Both the position numbers and the translations under genes were made by a program. The notes below the pieces were generated by a model, which was not told the DNA's origin, did not search any database, and was given only the letters and a program-made list of their open reading frames with translations. From Rhizobiales bacterium PAR1 (GTDB lineage Bacteria; Pseudomonadota; Alphaproteobacteria; Rhizobiales; Beijerinckiaceae), in the NCBI GenBank assembly GCA_002256205.1, contig NKIW01000004.1:62001-126000 (forward strand): a stretch of DNA of 64,000 bases, given 5' to 3'. Positions 56,047 through 64,000 of this stretch are shown here, one piece after another; within the stretch, counting starts at the first letter, position 1, and each line of letters opens with the position of its first letter.

Positions 56047-57003
56047 TTGAGTGAATTGGGTGCCGAGCTTCGGCGTGAGAGCCTGATCTCGAACGCTGAT
56101 CCGGAAGATTTTATCGCGCTGCTCAAGCCGCGCGTGATGAGCCTTGTTGTCTTCACCGCGCTCGTCGGGCTGGTGATCGCGCCAGGGACAATCCACCCCG
56201 TGATCGGTTTTATCGCGATCTTCGCGATCGCGATTGGCGGTGGCGCGTCGGGCGCGCTCAACATGTGGTACGAAGCCGATACCGACGCCCTGATGCGCCG
56301 GACAATGAACCGCCCGATCCCCGGCGGTCGCGTCAGCCGCGGGGAAGCGCTGTCCTTCGGGCTTTTCCTCTCGGTTTTCTCGGTGATGGTGCTCGGTCTT
56401 GCGACAAACTGGGTCGCGGCGGGACTGCTGGCTTTCACGATTTTCTTCTATGTCGTGGTCTACACCATCGGTTTGAAGCGCTACACCGCGCAGAACATCG
56501 TGATCGGCGGCGCTGCCGGCGCGTTGCCGCCCGTGATCGGCTGGGCGGCAGTGACAGGCAATGTTGCGCTTGAACCGATGATCCTTTTCGGCATCATCTT
56601 CCTCTGGACGCCGCCGCACTTTTGGGCACTGGCCCTCGTCAAATGCGAGGATTATGGCCGCGCGGGCATCCCTATGTTGCCGAATGTCGCCGGTGTTGAT
56701 GCGACGCGCCTGCAAATCTTGCTCTACACGCTGGTGCTGGTTCCTTGCGGTCTTGCACCGCTGTGGTTCGGCTTTGCGGGTATGGTCTATGCCGCAGCGG
56801 CGGTTCTCGGCGGTGCGATGATGCTGTACTGGGCTGTTGCGATTTATCGCGTCCGCGAGGAAGAGGCCTTCCGCAAGGCCTGCTGGCGGATGTTCGGCGG
56901 CTCGATCGTCTACCTCTTTGCGCTGTTCGCCTCTCTGCTGCTCGAATGGCTTGGCGGTCGCCTCATGCCGTTCGCCGCGCTGACGAAGGGCTATTTCACA
57001 TGA
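56047..57003 (+). CDS. ctaB: Protoheme IX farnesyltransferase (heme o synthase)
   Basis: A 318-residue membrane prenyltransferase with eight or nine helices, [17 protein letters not shown] near the N-terminus and the prenyl-diphosphate binding [15 protein letters not shown], and the second motif in [11 protein letters not shown] region. It farnesylates heme b to heme o, needed for heme a. Translation starts at TTG 56047, an uncommon choice. It overlaps coxF by 4 bases. Confidence 0.96.
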   Translation: MSELGAELRRESLISNADPEDFIALLKPRVMSLVVFTALVGLVIAPGTIHPVIGFIAIFAIAIGGGASGALNMWYEADTDALMRRTMNRPIPGGRVSRGEALSFGLFLSVFSVMVLGLATNWVAAGLLAFTIFFYVVVYTIGLKRYTAQNIVIGGAAGALPPVIGWAAVTGNVALEPMILFGIIFLWTPPHFWALALVKCEDYGRAGIPMLPNVAGVDATRLQILLYTLVLVPCGLAPLWFGFAGMVYAAAAVLGGAMMLYWAVAIYRVREEEAFRKACWRMFGGSIVYLFALFASLLLEWLGGRLMPFAALTKGYFT

Positions 57004-57170
57004 GCGCGTCCGAGACCCCTCCGGGCGGCGTACGCCTGACGCCTGAGGAAAAGCAGCGCCAGAACAAGCGCAGTCGCGCAATTGGCTATGCGATTGCCGG
57101 GCTCTGTTTGCTGTTCTACGTGATCACGGTCTTCAAGATGGGGCCGGCGATCATGAGCCGGTCGTTGTGA
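57000..57170 (+). CDS. coxF: CoxF, small cox-operon membrane protein
   Basis: A 56-residue protein: a hydrophilic N-terminus ([17 protein letters not shown]) and one membrane helix (about 28-48). Its ATGA start overlaps the ctaB stop. Small CoxF proteins at this place are typical of alphaproteobacterial cox operons; their role is thought to be in assembly but is not well known. Confidence 0.88.
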   Translation: MSASETPPGGVRLTPEEKQRQNKRSRAIGYAIAGLCLLFYVITVFKMGPAIMSRSL

Positions 57171-57177
57171 GGCTCTC

Positions 57178-57834
57178 ATGACCGCACCGCGCCAGACCGA
57201 TCCCGTCAAAAACGCTCTCCCTGCCCCGGTGGAGATTAACGAGGCACGCAACCGCCGCGTAGCCTGGATCGTGACGGCCTCGGTGTTTTTCATGCTCGGC
57301 GCCTCATATGCAGCCGTGCCGCTCTACGATCTTTTCTGTCGCGCCACCGGCTACGGCGGGACGACTCAGGTCGCGACCCGTGCGCCGGACAGGATTAGCG
57401 ATCGCGTTTTCACCATCCGCTTTGACGCTAATGTCGCCGCCGGATTGGGCTGGCGCTTCGAGCCGGAGGTTGGCTCGGTGACCGTGCGAGCGGGCGAGGT
57501 GAAAACGGTTGCCTACACGATCCGCAATCTCAGGGCCGAAGCCTCGACCGGCATTGCCTCTTATAACGTGACGCCGGAAACGACAGGTGGTTTCTTCAAC
57601 AAAATCACCTGCTTCTGCTTCACCGAGCAGACCCTCGCGCCGGGCGAAGCCCGCACCGAGGAAGTCGTCTTCTTTGTCGATCCGGATATTTCGAAAGACA
57701 AGGAACTCAACGACATCACGACGATAACGTTGTCGTATACGTTTTTTCCGGCAAAAAGCGCGACCAAGCCGCTCGCAGACGCCGGACCACTGGCCGAGCC
57801 GCGCGCCAAGGCGCCCGGATCGGTATTGAAATAG
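57178..57834 (+). CDS. ctaG: Cytochrome c oxidase assembly factor CtaG (Cox11)
   Basis: A 218-residue membrane-anchored copper chaperone: one N-terminal helix (about 27-46) with [15 protein letters not shown] after it, and the copper-binding CFCF motif (ITCFCFTEQ) in the periplasmic domain. It delivers copper to the CuB site of subunit I. It precedes coxC by 16 bases. Confidence 0.97.
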   Translation: MTAPRQTDPVKNALPAPVEINEARNRRVAWIVTASVFFMLGASYAAVPLYDLFCRATGYGGTTQVATRAPDRISDRVFTIRFDANVAAGLGWRFEPEVGSVTVRAGEVKTVAYTIRNLRAEASTGIASYNVTPETTGGFFNKITCFCFTEQTLAPGEARTEEVVFFVDPDISKDKELNDITTITLSYTFFPAKSATKPLADAGPLAEPRAKAPGSVLK

Positions 57835-57850
57835 GAAGGGGGCCCAAGAC

Positions 57851-58717
57851 ATGGCCGATGCACACGCCAAGAACCACGATTATCATATCCTGCCCTTGAG
57901 CCCTTGGCCGTTCATCGGCTCGCTCTCGGCCTTCACCATGGCGGTTGGCGCCGTGATGTGGATGAAGAAGATGACGATGGGCGGCCTGCCGCTCGGCGGC
58001 TGGCTCTTCTACGCAGGCCTGTTCGGCGTGCTCTACACCATGTACGGCTGGTGGAGCGATGTCGTTCACGAGGCGAATGCTGGCGATCACACCCGCGTGG
58101 TGCAGATGCACCATCGCTATGGCATGATCCTTTTCATTGCCTCGGAAGTGATGTTCTTCGTGGCCTGGTTCTGGGCCTATTTCGATGCTGCTTTCTACGC
58201 CAACGAGGCGATCCAGTATTCCCGCACGGAGCTGACCGGCGGGCATTGGCCGCCGAAGGGCATCGCGGTTTTCAATCCGTTTGAATTGCCGTTGTTCAAT
58301 ACTCTGATCCTGCTGACCTCGGGCACGACCGTCACCTGGGCGCATCACGCGTTGCTGCATGATGATCGCGAAGGCCTCAAGAAGGGCCTGTGGCTCACGG
58401 TGGCGCTCGGCGCGCTCTTCACCTGTGTGCAGGTCTATGAATATGGCCATGCGCACTTCAATTTTGCGGGCCATATCTACGGCGCGACATTCTTCATGGC
58501 GACCGGTTTCCATGGTTTCCATGTGCTAGTCGGCACCATCTTCCTCGCGATCTGCCTGATCCGTGCCTACAAGGGCGAGATGACTTCGAAGCAGCATCTC
58601 GGCTTCGAGTTTGCCGCCTGGTACTGGCATTTCGTTGACGTGGTGTGGCTTTTCCTCTTCGCTGCGATCTACGTCTGGGGTTCCAACTTCGGCGCGGCTG
58701 CAGCGGCTGGCCACTAA
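57851..58717 (+). CDS. ctaE: Cytochrome c oxidase subunit III
   Basis: A 288-residue protein with seven membrane helices; family segments are [42 protein letters not shown] and the [14 protein letters not shown] and [11 protein letters not shown] helices. It stabilises subunit I and the proton uptake path. A terminator lies just downstream. Confidence 0.98.
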   Translation: MADAHAKNHDYHILPLSPWPFIGSLSAFTMAVGAVMWMKKMTMGGLPLGGWLFYAGLFGVLYTMYGWWSDVVHEANAGDHTRVVQMHHRYGMILFIASEVMFFVAWFWAYFDAAFYANEAIQYSRTELTGGHWPPKGIAVFNPFELPLFNTLILLTSGTTVTWAHHALLHDDREGLKKGLWLTVALGALFTCVQVYEYGHAHFNFAGHIYGATFFMATGFHGFHVLVGTIFLAICLIRAYKGEMTSKQHLGFEFAAWYWHFVDVVWLFLFAAIYVWGSNFGAAAAAGH

Positions 58718-58739
58718 GCCTGCTGCGCTTCAGAGCTTC

Positions 58740-58765
58740 AAGGGCGGCGATGAGCCGCCCTTTTT
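58740..58765 (+). terminator. Rho-independent terminator after coxC
   Basis: Stem AAGGGCGGC / GCCGCCCTT (58740-58748 and 58754-58762), loop GATGA, followed by TTTA. It separates the cox structural genes from DUF983 and surf1, which may thus be less expressed. Confidence 0.88.
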
Positions 58766-58793
58766 ACTTTCATGACGCGGAAGGAAATAAGCG

Positions 58794-59165
58794 ATGCGCT
58801 ATGATGGCCCCGAGGCGGATGCCGTTTCCGCCGGTCTTTCCGGTCGCTGCCCGCGCTGCGGCGAAGGCAAACTTTTCGATGGCTTCCTGACCACCGCCCC
58901 CTCCTGCCGTGCGTGTGGCCTCGACTACAAATTCGCCGATTCGGGCGATGGCCCGGCGGTTTTCGTGATCCTGATTGCCGGCTTTATCATCGTTGGACTG
59001 CTGCTCTGGACCGAGGTGAACTACGAGCCACCGTTCTGGGTCCATCTCGTGATTTTCCTGCCGCTGACGCTGATTGTTTGTCTCGGCATGTTGCGCCCCC
59101 TCAAGGGCGTAATGATCGGCCTGCAGTACCGCAACAAGGCCGAGCAGGGCCGGCTGGAGGATTAG
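58794..59165 (+). CDS. DUF983 family protein
   Basis: A 123-residue protein with two CxxC pairs (Cys19/Cys22 in CPRCGEG and Cys38/Cys41 in CRACGL), a likely zinc ribbon, followed by two membrane helices (about 55-72 and 80-100). The family sits between coxC and surf1 in many alphaproteobacteria and is presumed to act in oxidase maturation, but its function is unproven. Confidence 0.93.
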   Translation: MRYDGPEADAVSAGLSGRCPRCGEGKLFDGFLTTAPSCRACGLDYKFADSGDGPAVFVILIAGFIIVGLLLWTEVNYEPPFWVHLVIFLPLTLIVCLGMLRPLKGVMIGLQYRNKAEQGRLED

Positions 59166-59170
59166 GCTTC

Positions 59171-59959
59171 ATGTCGCTTCGCCTCAAAGCCTTCATTGGC
59201 CTCATCGCCCTGATGACCTTGGTGCAAGTCGGTCTCGGGGTCTGGCAATGGAACCGCCGAGGCGAGAAGCTGGCGCTGATCGCCGCGATTGAGGCTTCGG
59301 CTGCGGGGGCGCCAAAGCCGCTGGCCGGTTCGGCTCTGTGGGACCGCGTGAGTATCACCGGTCGCTTTCTGCACGAAAAGACCGCCTACGTTCGTTCCTC
59401 TCGACCCGATCCCAAGCCGGGCGCGCGTGATTCGCAAGGCCGCACGTTGGCTGCGGGCTCATTTGGCGTTGTCGTGATGACACCCTTCGTGACGCAGACC
59501 TGCGATTCCTCGGGCAAGTGCACGCTGACGACGCTTTATGTGAACCGCGGTTTTGTTCCCACCCCGCCGGACGGCAAAATCCCGGCCTTCCCGCGGCCGG
59601 ATGATACCGTCACGCTGGTCGGGTTCCTGCGCCCGAGCGAGAAGACGAGCTGGTTGCAGCCGGGGAATGATCCGGTGCGCGGGATCTATTTTTTCCGCAC
59701 GATCGAGGAGATGGCCAGAGCGGCAGGGCTGTTCGGGGCTGAGGCCATGCCTTCGCCTTATGGTCGCTTCCTCGACCGCCAAGCGGATACCGGGGAAGTC
59801 GCCGCGCCGTTGGGCATCGAGGTGCAGGACTTCCTCAAAGCCATCCCGAACAACCATTTCGAATATGCGCTGACATGGTGGGCACTGGCCGCAACCAATG
59901 TCCTCGTGATGATTATTTTTCTTGCGACCCGACGGAAGAGAGAAGCGGAGGGCGGCTAG
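59171..59959 (+). CDS. SURF1 family oxidase assembly protein
   Basis: A 262-residue protein with an N-terminal and a C-terminal membrane helix (about 5-24 and 238-256) and a periplasmic domain between them. Typical segments are LGVWQWNRRGEK, the LYVNRGFVP strand and NNHFEYALTWWALA. SURF1 helps insert heme a into subunit I. ATG 59171 follows the DUF983 stop by 5 bases. Confidence 0.94.
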   Translation: MSLRLKAFIGLIALMTLVQVGLGVWQWNRRGEKLALIAAIEASAAGAPKPLAGSALWDRVSITGRFLHEKTAYVRSSRPDPKPGARDSQGRTLAAGSFGVVVMTPFVTQTCDSSGKCTLTTLYVNRGFVPTPPDGKIPAFPRPDDTVTLVGFLRPSEKTSWLQPGNDPVRGIYFFRTIEEMARAAGLFGAEAMPSPYGRFLDRQADTGEVAAPLGIEVQDFLKAIPNNHFEYALTWWALAATNVLVMIIFLATRRKREAEGG

Positions 59960-60103
59960 TATCGAGCGCTGCCTTGCGCTGCGTCCCATTACCCCTTTTT
60001 GGATGTAAAATAGCCCCTCGCCTGTGCTGAAAATGCGTTTTAGCTCATGCGGGAATCCGAAGCAGGCTGACAAGCGCCTCGAATTTCGCTATGGCCCCTG
60101 CCC

Positions 60104-61504
60104 ATGCGCTACATCTCGACACGGGGCGAGGCCCCAACCCTCGATTTCGCCGATTGCCTGCTTGCCGGCCTTGCCCGCGACGGGGGTCTTTATGTGCCTG
60201 AGACATGGCCTCAGATCAGTGCGAAAGAAATCGCGGCCTATGCGGGCCAGCCGTTTCACGCCGTCGCTTTCGATGTCATCCGGCGGTTCACGGGTGGATC
60301 GATTCCCGACGCTGTACTGGCTGAGGCAACCAAGGCAGCTTACGCGAGCTTTGCGCATGAAGCGGTAACCCCGCTTCAGCAGATCGGCCCGAACCGCTTC
60401 GTACTCGAACTTTTCCACGGCCCGACGCTGGCGTTCAAGGACGTTGCGATGCAGCTTCTGGCGCGGCTGATGGACTACGCGCTTGAACGCAAAGGCACGC
60501 GCGCCACTATCGTCGGCGCCACCTCCGGCGATACCGGCGGCGCGGCGATCGAAGCCTTTCGCGCCTCGAAGCGGGCAGATGTTTTCATCCTCTTTCCTGA
60601 AGGGCGCGTTTCCGACGTCCAACGCCGGATGATGACGACGCCGACCGAGGGCCATATCCACGCGATCACAATTCCCGGCACCTTCGACGACTGCCAGAAT
60701 CTGGTCAAAGGCCTGTTCAACCACCTCGCCTTCCGCGATGAAGTGCGGCTTTCCGGTGTCAATTCGATCAACTGGGCGCGGATTGTCGCGCAGGTGACGT
60801 ATTATTTCGTCGCTGCCGTAGCGCTCGGTGCGCCGCATCGCAAGGTGGCCTTCTCGGTCCCGACCGGTAATTTCGGCGATATTTTCGCTGGTTACGTCGC
60901 CAAGAAGATGGGTCTGCCGATCGAGACGCTGGTGATCGCCACCAACGTCAACGATATTCTCGCACGGACGCTCTCCACGGGTCGCTATGAAATGGCGGGC
61001 GTCGAGGCCACCTCCTCGCCCTCGATGGATATCCAGATTTCCTCGAACTTCGAGCGGCTGCTATTCGAATCATCGAACCGCGATTCGGGCGCCGTGCAGC
61101 GTATGATGGCTGGCCTCAAGCAATCCGGCGCATTCACTCTGCCGGAGGCGACGCTTTTGGCCATTCGCGCCGGGTTCAGGGCCGACCGCGCGAGCGAGGC
61201 AGAGGTCGCCGAAGCGATTCGCACCGTGAAGGCCAAGTCCGCCTATGTGCTTGATCCGCACACCGCGACCGGCATTGTCGCGGCGAATAAAGCAGGGTTT
61301 GACCCTGCCGTTCCGGTCGTGATGCTCGCAACGGCCGCTCCGGCGAAATTCCCGGACGCGATGCGCGCCATCGACGGTATCGAGGCGCCCTTGCCGGCAC
61401 GCCTCAAGCACCTGATGACCGACAAGGAGCGGATGAGCCCGGTTGCCAATGATCCCGAAGCGCTCGAAAGCTTCATCCGCGCGCATGCGGCAAAGGTTGG
61501 CTAG
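60104..61504 (+). CDS. thrC: Threonine synthase
   Basis: A 466-residue PLP enzyme (fold type II) that makes threonine from O-phosphohomoserine. The cofactor lysine is Lys112 (LAFKDVAMQ), with ATSGDTGGAAI and the VPTGNFGDIFAGY loop. Length is that of the longer bacterial form. A 144-base gap after surf1 suggests its own promoter. It is followed after 3 bases by the GNAT gene. Confidence 0.97.
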   Translation: MRYISTRGEAPTLDFADCLLAGLARDGGLYVPETWPQISAKEIAAYAGQPFHAVAFDVIRRFTGGSIPDAVLAEATKAAYASFAHEAVTPLQQIGPNRFVLELFHGPTLAFKDVAMQLLARLMDYALERKGTRATIVGATSGDTGGAAIEAFRASKRADVFILFPEGRVSDVQRRMMTTPTEGHIHAITIPGTFDDCQNLVKGLFNHLAFRDEVRLSGVNSINWARIVAQVTYYFVAAVALGAPHRKVAFSVPTGNFGDIFAGYVAKKMGLPIETLVIATNVNDILARTLSTGRYEMAGVEATSSPSMDIQISSNFERLLFESSNRDSGAVQRMMAGLKQSGAFTLPEATLLAIRAGFRADRASEAEVAEAIRTVKAKSAYVLDPHTATGIVAANKAGFDPAVPVVMLATAAPAKFPDAMRAIDGIEAPLPARLKHLMTDKERMSPVANDPEALESFIRAHAAKVG

Positions 61505-61507
61505 GCG

Positions 61508-62107
61508 GTGTGGAGGCTGTTTTCAGCCTTTTCCGCCGGGTTCAAACCGCAGGATCTCACCATGGATATCGGCGTTTTGCGCCTGCGTGCGCCGTTGCGC
61601 TCGGACTTCGAGGCCTGGGCGGACTTGCGCGCGCGGTCGCGGGATTTTCTCCAGCCCTGGGAGCCCACCTGGCCTGAGGACGACCTCACCCGTGCGGCGT
61701 TTGACCGCAGGATCACGCGGTACAACGAAGAAATCCGGAGTGATCTTTCCTACCCGTTTTTCCTGATTGATCGCGGGAACAATACGCTTCTGGGCGGCCT
61801 CACGCTCACCAATGTCCGGCGGCGTGCCGCGATGAGCGTCACTCTCGGCTACTGGATGGGGGCGCCGCACGCCGGCAAGGGGCTGATGTCCGCGGTTTTG
61901 CCTTCGGTTTGCCGTCTGGCCTTTGGCGGCCTCAAGTTCGAGCGCATCGAGGCCGCCTGCCTTCCGGAGAATGCCGCATCGATCCGCGTTCTTGAAAAGG
62001 TCGGATTTCAGCGCGAAGGCTTTGCGCGACGCTATCTTTCCATCGCAGGCGCCCGGCGGGATCATATCCTTTTCGGGCTCCTGAAGTCCGATCTCAAACC
62101 CGAATAG
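61508..62107 (+). CDS. GNAT acetyltransferase, RimJ/RimL-like
   Basis: A 199-residue acetyltransferase: the acetyl-CoA loop appears in GYWMGAPHAGKGLMSAVL and the C-terminal ENAASIRVLEKVGFQREGFARRYL is typical of RimJ/RimL-like N-terminal or protein acetyltransferases. Starts at GTG 61508 or ATG 61562 (MDIGVLRLRAP) are possible; the latter is closer to the usual N-terminus. Substrate unknown. It abuts thrC. Confidence 0.9.
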   Translation: MWRLFSAFSAGFKPQDLTMDIGVLRLRAPLRSDFEAWADLRARSRDFLQPWEPTWPEDDLTRAAFDRRITRYNEEIRSDLSYPFFLIDRGNNTLLGGLTLTNVRRRAAMSVTLGYWMGAPHAGKGLMSAVLPSVCRLAFGGLKFERIEAACLPENAASIRVLEKVGFQREGFARRYLSIAGARRDHILFGLLKSDLKPE

Positions 62108-62176
62108 CGGGGGACGATGCTGGAGGTCGATATCTCCCTGCTTGCCCGTTGCTTGCCCGCCCGCTACTGCTCACCC

Positions 62177-64000
62177 ATGGTCGTTGCTTCGCCGAGTTTT
62201 TCTTGCGACATGCGTGCGTCCGGCATCGCCTCAGCGATGACGGCGGCTTTGTGCCGTGCGTTTGCTACGCTTGGCCTTTTGGTTCTGCTGACCCTCGCAC
62301 CGGCGCTGGCACTGGAAGCGGTGCGTGTGGTGCCGCAGGTTGACGCCATCGACCTTCTGCCGGTCACGCAAACGCAGCAGTCGCGCGACGACCGCATCGA
62401 AATCCAGACCGCCCGGGACGCCAACGGCATCGTTCGCCGCATTGAGGTGCAGGCGCGCGAACCGGGGTCACGCCCGCGCTGGATCGCCTTCGCGCTCGCC
62501 AATGAGACCAACGAGCAGATCGAGCGCCTGCTGGTCGCACCGCGCTTCAAGCTCGCGGGCTCCGGCGTATTCTGGCCCGATCTTGCCTCCTCCCGCATTG
62601 AGGCAATCACCGCGAGCCACGGCTACAAACCCGAACGCGAGGAAGCGACCGAGGCGGATATTTTCGTCATTACCCTCGATCCCGGCGCCGTTGTGACCTT
62701 CGTGGCGGAGCTGAAAGGCAGCCGTCTGCCGGAACTCACGCTCTGGGACCCGGATTCCTATAAGGACAAGCTCAATTCGCTGACGTTGTTCCGCGGCATC
62801 GTAACCGGCATTGCCGCGCTGCTCGCCATCTTCCTCACCATCGTGCTGGCGCTGCGTGCGGCGCTGATCTTCCCCGCTTCGGCAGCACTCGCATGGGCGG
62901 TTCTCGTCTATCTCGGGATCGATTTTGGCTTTATCGGGCGGTTTTTCGGGCTCCGCCCGGAGATCGAGAATATCTATCGCGCCGGTGCGGAAGCCGTCCT
63001 CGGCGGTACGCTCCTGATCTTCCTTTTCGCCTATCTCAACCTCAACCGCTGGCATGCGCGCTATGCGCATATCACGCTGGTGTGGCTCGGGCTGCTCGGC
63101 GCGCTGATCGCGCTCTCCTCGATTGATCCGGCCGTGGCCTCCGGCATTGCGCGCATCTCCATCGCCGCGATTGCAGTCATCGGCTTTGTGCTGATCGTCT
63201 TCCTCGCGCTCCATCGTTATGATCGCGCGACGATGCTGGTGCCGACCTGGTTCATGCTGCTGATCTGGGTGATCGCGGCAGGGCTCGTGATCAACGGCCA
63301 GATCGTCAACGATATCGCCACACCGGCGCTGCTTGGCGGGCTCGTGCTGATTGTGCTGCTGATCGGCTTTACCGTCATGCAGAATGTCTTCACCTCCAGT
63401 TCTGTCGCGACCGGCGCGGTGCCGGATGCCGAGCGCAAGGCACTGGCCTTCGTCGGCGGCGGCGATCTCGTGTTCGACTGGGATGTCGGTGACGATCACC
63501 TCCATGTCAGCCCCGATCTTGAAGCCCATCTCGGGCTTGAACGCGGCGAGTTGGAGGGCCGCGCCTCAGCGCTGCTCGACATCATCCATCACGTCGACCG
63601 CGACCGCTATCGCACCATTCTCTCGGCGCTGATCGAGCAGCGGCGCGGCCGCATCGCACAGGATCTCCGGTTGGTGGCCCGCGATGGCTCCATCGTCTGG
63701 TATCGGCTGAAGGCCCGCCCGGTCGTCAATCGCGAAGGCGAGGTCGTGCGTGTCGTCGGCACGCTCTCGGATGTCACGACGATCCATCTCGCTCAGGATC
63801 GCCTGCTGCATGATGCAATCCATGATCACCTGACCGGCCTGCCGAATCGTCGGCTGCTGCTGGACCGCATCGAATCCGCACTGGTGCTCTCGCGCAGCGG
63901 TGGGCCAAAATCGCCGCGTCCGAGCATGATCGTGGTCGATATCGACCGCTTCAAGCAAGTCAACGAGCAGATCGGCTTCAACGCGGGTGACATGACGTTG
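62177..64000 (+). CDS. 7TM-PAS-GGDEF signalling protein, 3' end missing
   Basis: The frame stays open from ATG 62177 to the window edge, 608 codons. Order: hydrophobic N-terminal segment (about 25-46), an extracytoplasmic domain (about 50-200), several membrane helices (about 204-415), a PAS domain (about 425-540, DLVFDWDVGDDHLHVSPDLE, then VWYRLKARPVVN) and the start of a GGDEF domain (about 549 on, DHLTGLPNRRLLLDRI, VVDIDRFKQVN). Homologues of this layout often continue with an EAL domain. It should make and/or break c-di-GMP in response to an envelope signal. ATG 62210 or 62237 are alternative starts. Confidence 0.88.
   Translation, partial: MVVASPSFSCDMRASGIASAMTAALCRAFATLGLLVLLTLAPALALEAVRVVPQVDAIDLLPVTQTQQSRDDRIEIQTARDANGIVRRIEVQAREPGSRPRWIAFALANETNEQIERLLVAPRFKLAGSGVFWPDLASSRIEAITASHGYKPEREEATEADIFVITLDPGAVVTFVAELKGSRLPELTLWDPDSYKDKLNSLTLFRGIVTGIAALLAIFLTIVLALRAALIFPASAALAWAVLVYLGIDFGFIGRFFGLRPEIENIYRAGAEAVLGGTLLIFLFAYLNLNRWHARYAHITLVWLGLLGALIALSSIDPAVASGIARISIAAIAVIGFVLIVFLALHRYDRATMLVPTWFMLLIWVIAAGLVINGQIVNDIATPALLGGLVLIVLLIGFTVMQNVFTSSSVATGAVPDAERKALAFVGGGDLVFDWDVGDDHLHVSPDLEAHLGLERGELEGRASALLDIIHHVDRDRYRTILSALIEQRRGRIAQDLRLVARDGSIVWYRLKARPVVNREGEVVRVVGTLSDVTTIHLAQDRLLHDAIHDHLTGLPNRRLLLDRIESALVLSRSGGPKSPRPSMIVVDIDRFKQVNEQIGFNAGDMTL

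Overview
The window is a gene-dense, G+C-rich stretch of chromosome from an alphaproteobacterium, most likely of the order Hyphomicrobiales (Rhizobiales). The evidence is the gene content and order: the cytochrome oxidase block coxB-coxA-ctaB-coxF-ctaG-coxC-DUF983-surf1-thrC, a separate F0 operon (atpI-atpB-atpE-atpF'-atpF), a CcrM-type adenine methyltransferase near rnhB, an IalB protein, glyQ/glyS with polyprenyl synthase, and mutY-DUF721-dsbA-smc. I cannot name a genus. No rRNA, tRNA, CRISPR array, prophage or intact insertion sequence was seen.

Layout. 1-4.7 kb: the end of an ArsR/BigR-like repressor, an HD nucleotidase-like protein, a Cys-phosphatase, a NUDIX-wHTH regulator (NrtR/NadQ-like), xseB, pirin, and a divergent AhpD-like/rhodanese pair with a candidate sulfide-type operator between them. 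4.8-11.2 kb: dxs, a DUF2161 nuclease-fold protein, a Tat-exported superoxide dismutase, tlyA, an Fe-S RNA methyltransferase and a SRAP (YedK) protein. 11.2-16 kb: corA and a minus-strand fatty-acid-oxidation cluster (acyl-CoA dehydrogenase, crotonase, SDR). 16-24.3 kb: Sua5, a LysR regulator, an MFS transporter, then the glyQ-...-glyS minus-strand cluster. 24.5-33.5 kb: two small secreted proteins, a TrmN6-like methylase, polyprenyl diphosphate synthase, DinB, ispE, a TPR protein, ETF:quinone oxidoreductase, and a family-4-like uracil-DNA glycosylase. 33.7-46 kb: a zinc peptidase, moaB, cytochrome c, a radical SAM protein, rnhB, ccrM, mutY, a DciA-like protein, a DsbA-like protein and smc. 46-52 kb: the F0 ATP synthase operon, a dienelactone-hydrolase-like protein and gcvT-gcvH under a tandem glycine riboswitch. 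52-64 kb: a lipoprotein, IalB, the cox operon, thrC, a GNAT acetyltransferase and the start of a 7TM-PAS-GGDEF signalling protein that runs off the end.

Functional links. The acyl-CoA dehydrogenase at 14-15.8 kb passes electrons through ETF to the ETF:quinone oxidoreductase at 30.9-32.6 kb. The upstream regions of these two distant genes carry near-identical inverted repeats (TAGTTCA-CATA-TGAACTA and TAGTTTA-CATA-TGAACAA), which suggests one regulator for both. From quinone, electrons can reach the aa3-type oxidase encoded at 53-60 kb, and the proton gradient feeds the F0 subunits at 46-49 kb. dxs, ispE and the polyprenyl synthase cover early, middle and late steps of isoprenoid (quinone side chain) supply, and ctaB uses a prenyl donor for heme o.

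The most interesting unexplained signals are the shared fatty-acid palindrome, the ATTC-N8-GAAT site at the rhodanese/AhpD divergence, three consecutive RNA hairpins between atpE and atpF', a low-G+C patch inside glyS next to a low-G+C DUF4262 gene, a very recent 53-bp duplication of the 3' end of the uracil-DNA glycosylase gene, and several convergent gene pairs that share or duplicate palindromic stop codons. I did not find a convincing new multi-gene system such as a defence island or a biosynthetic cluster.
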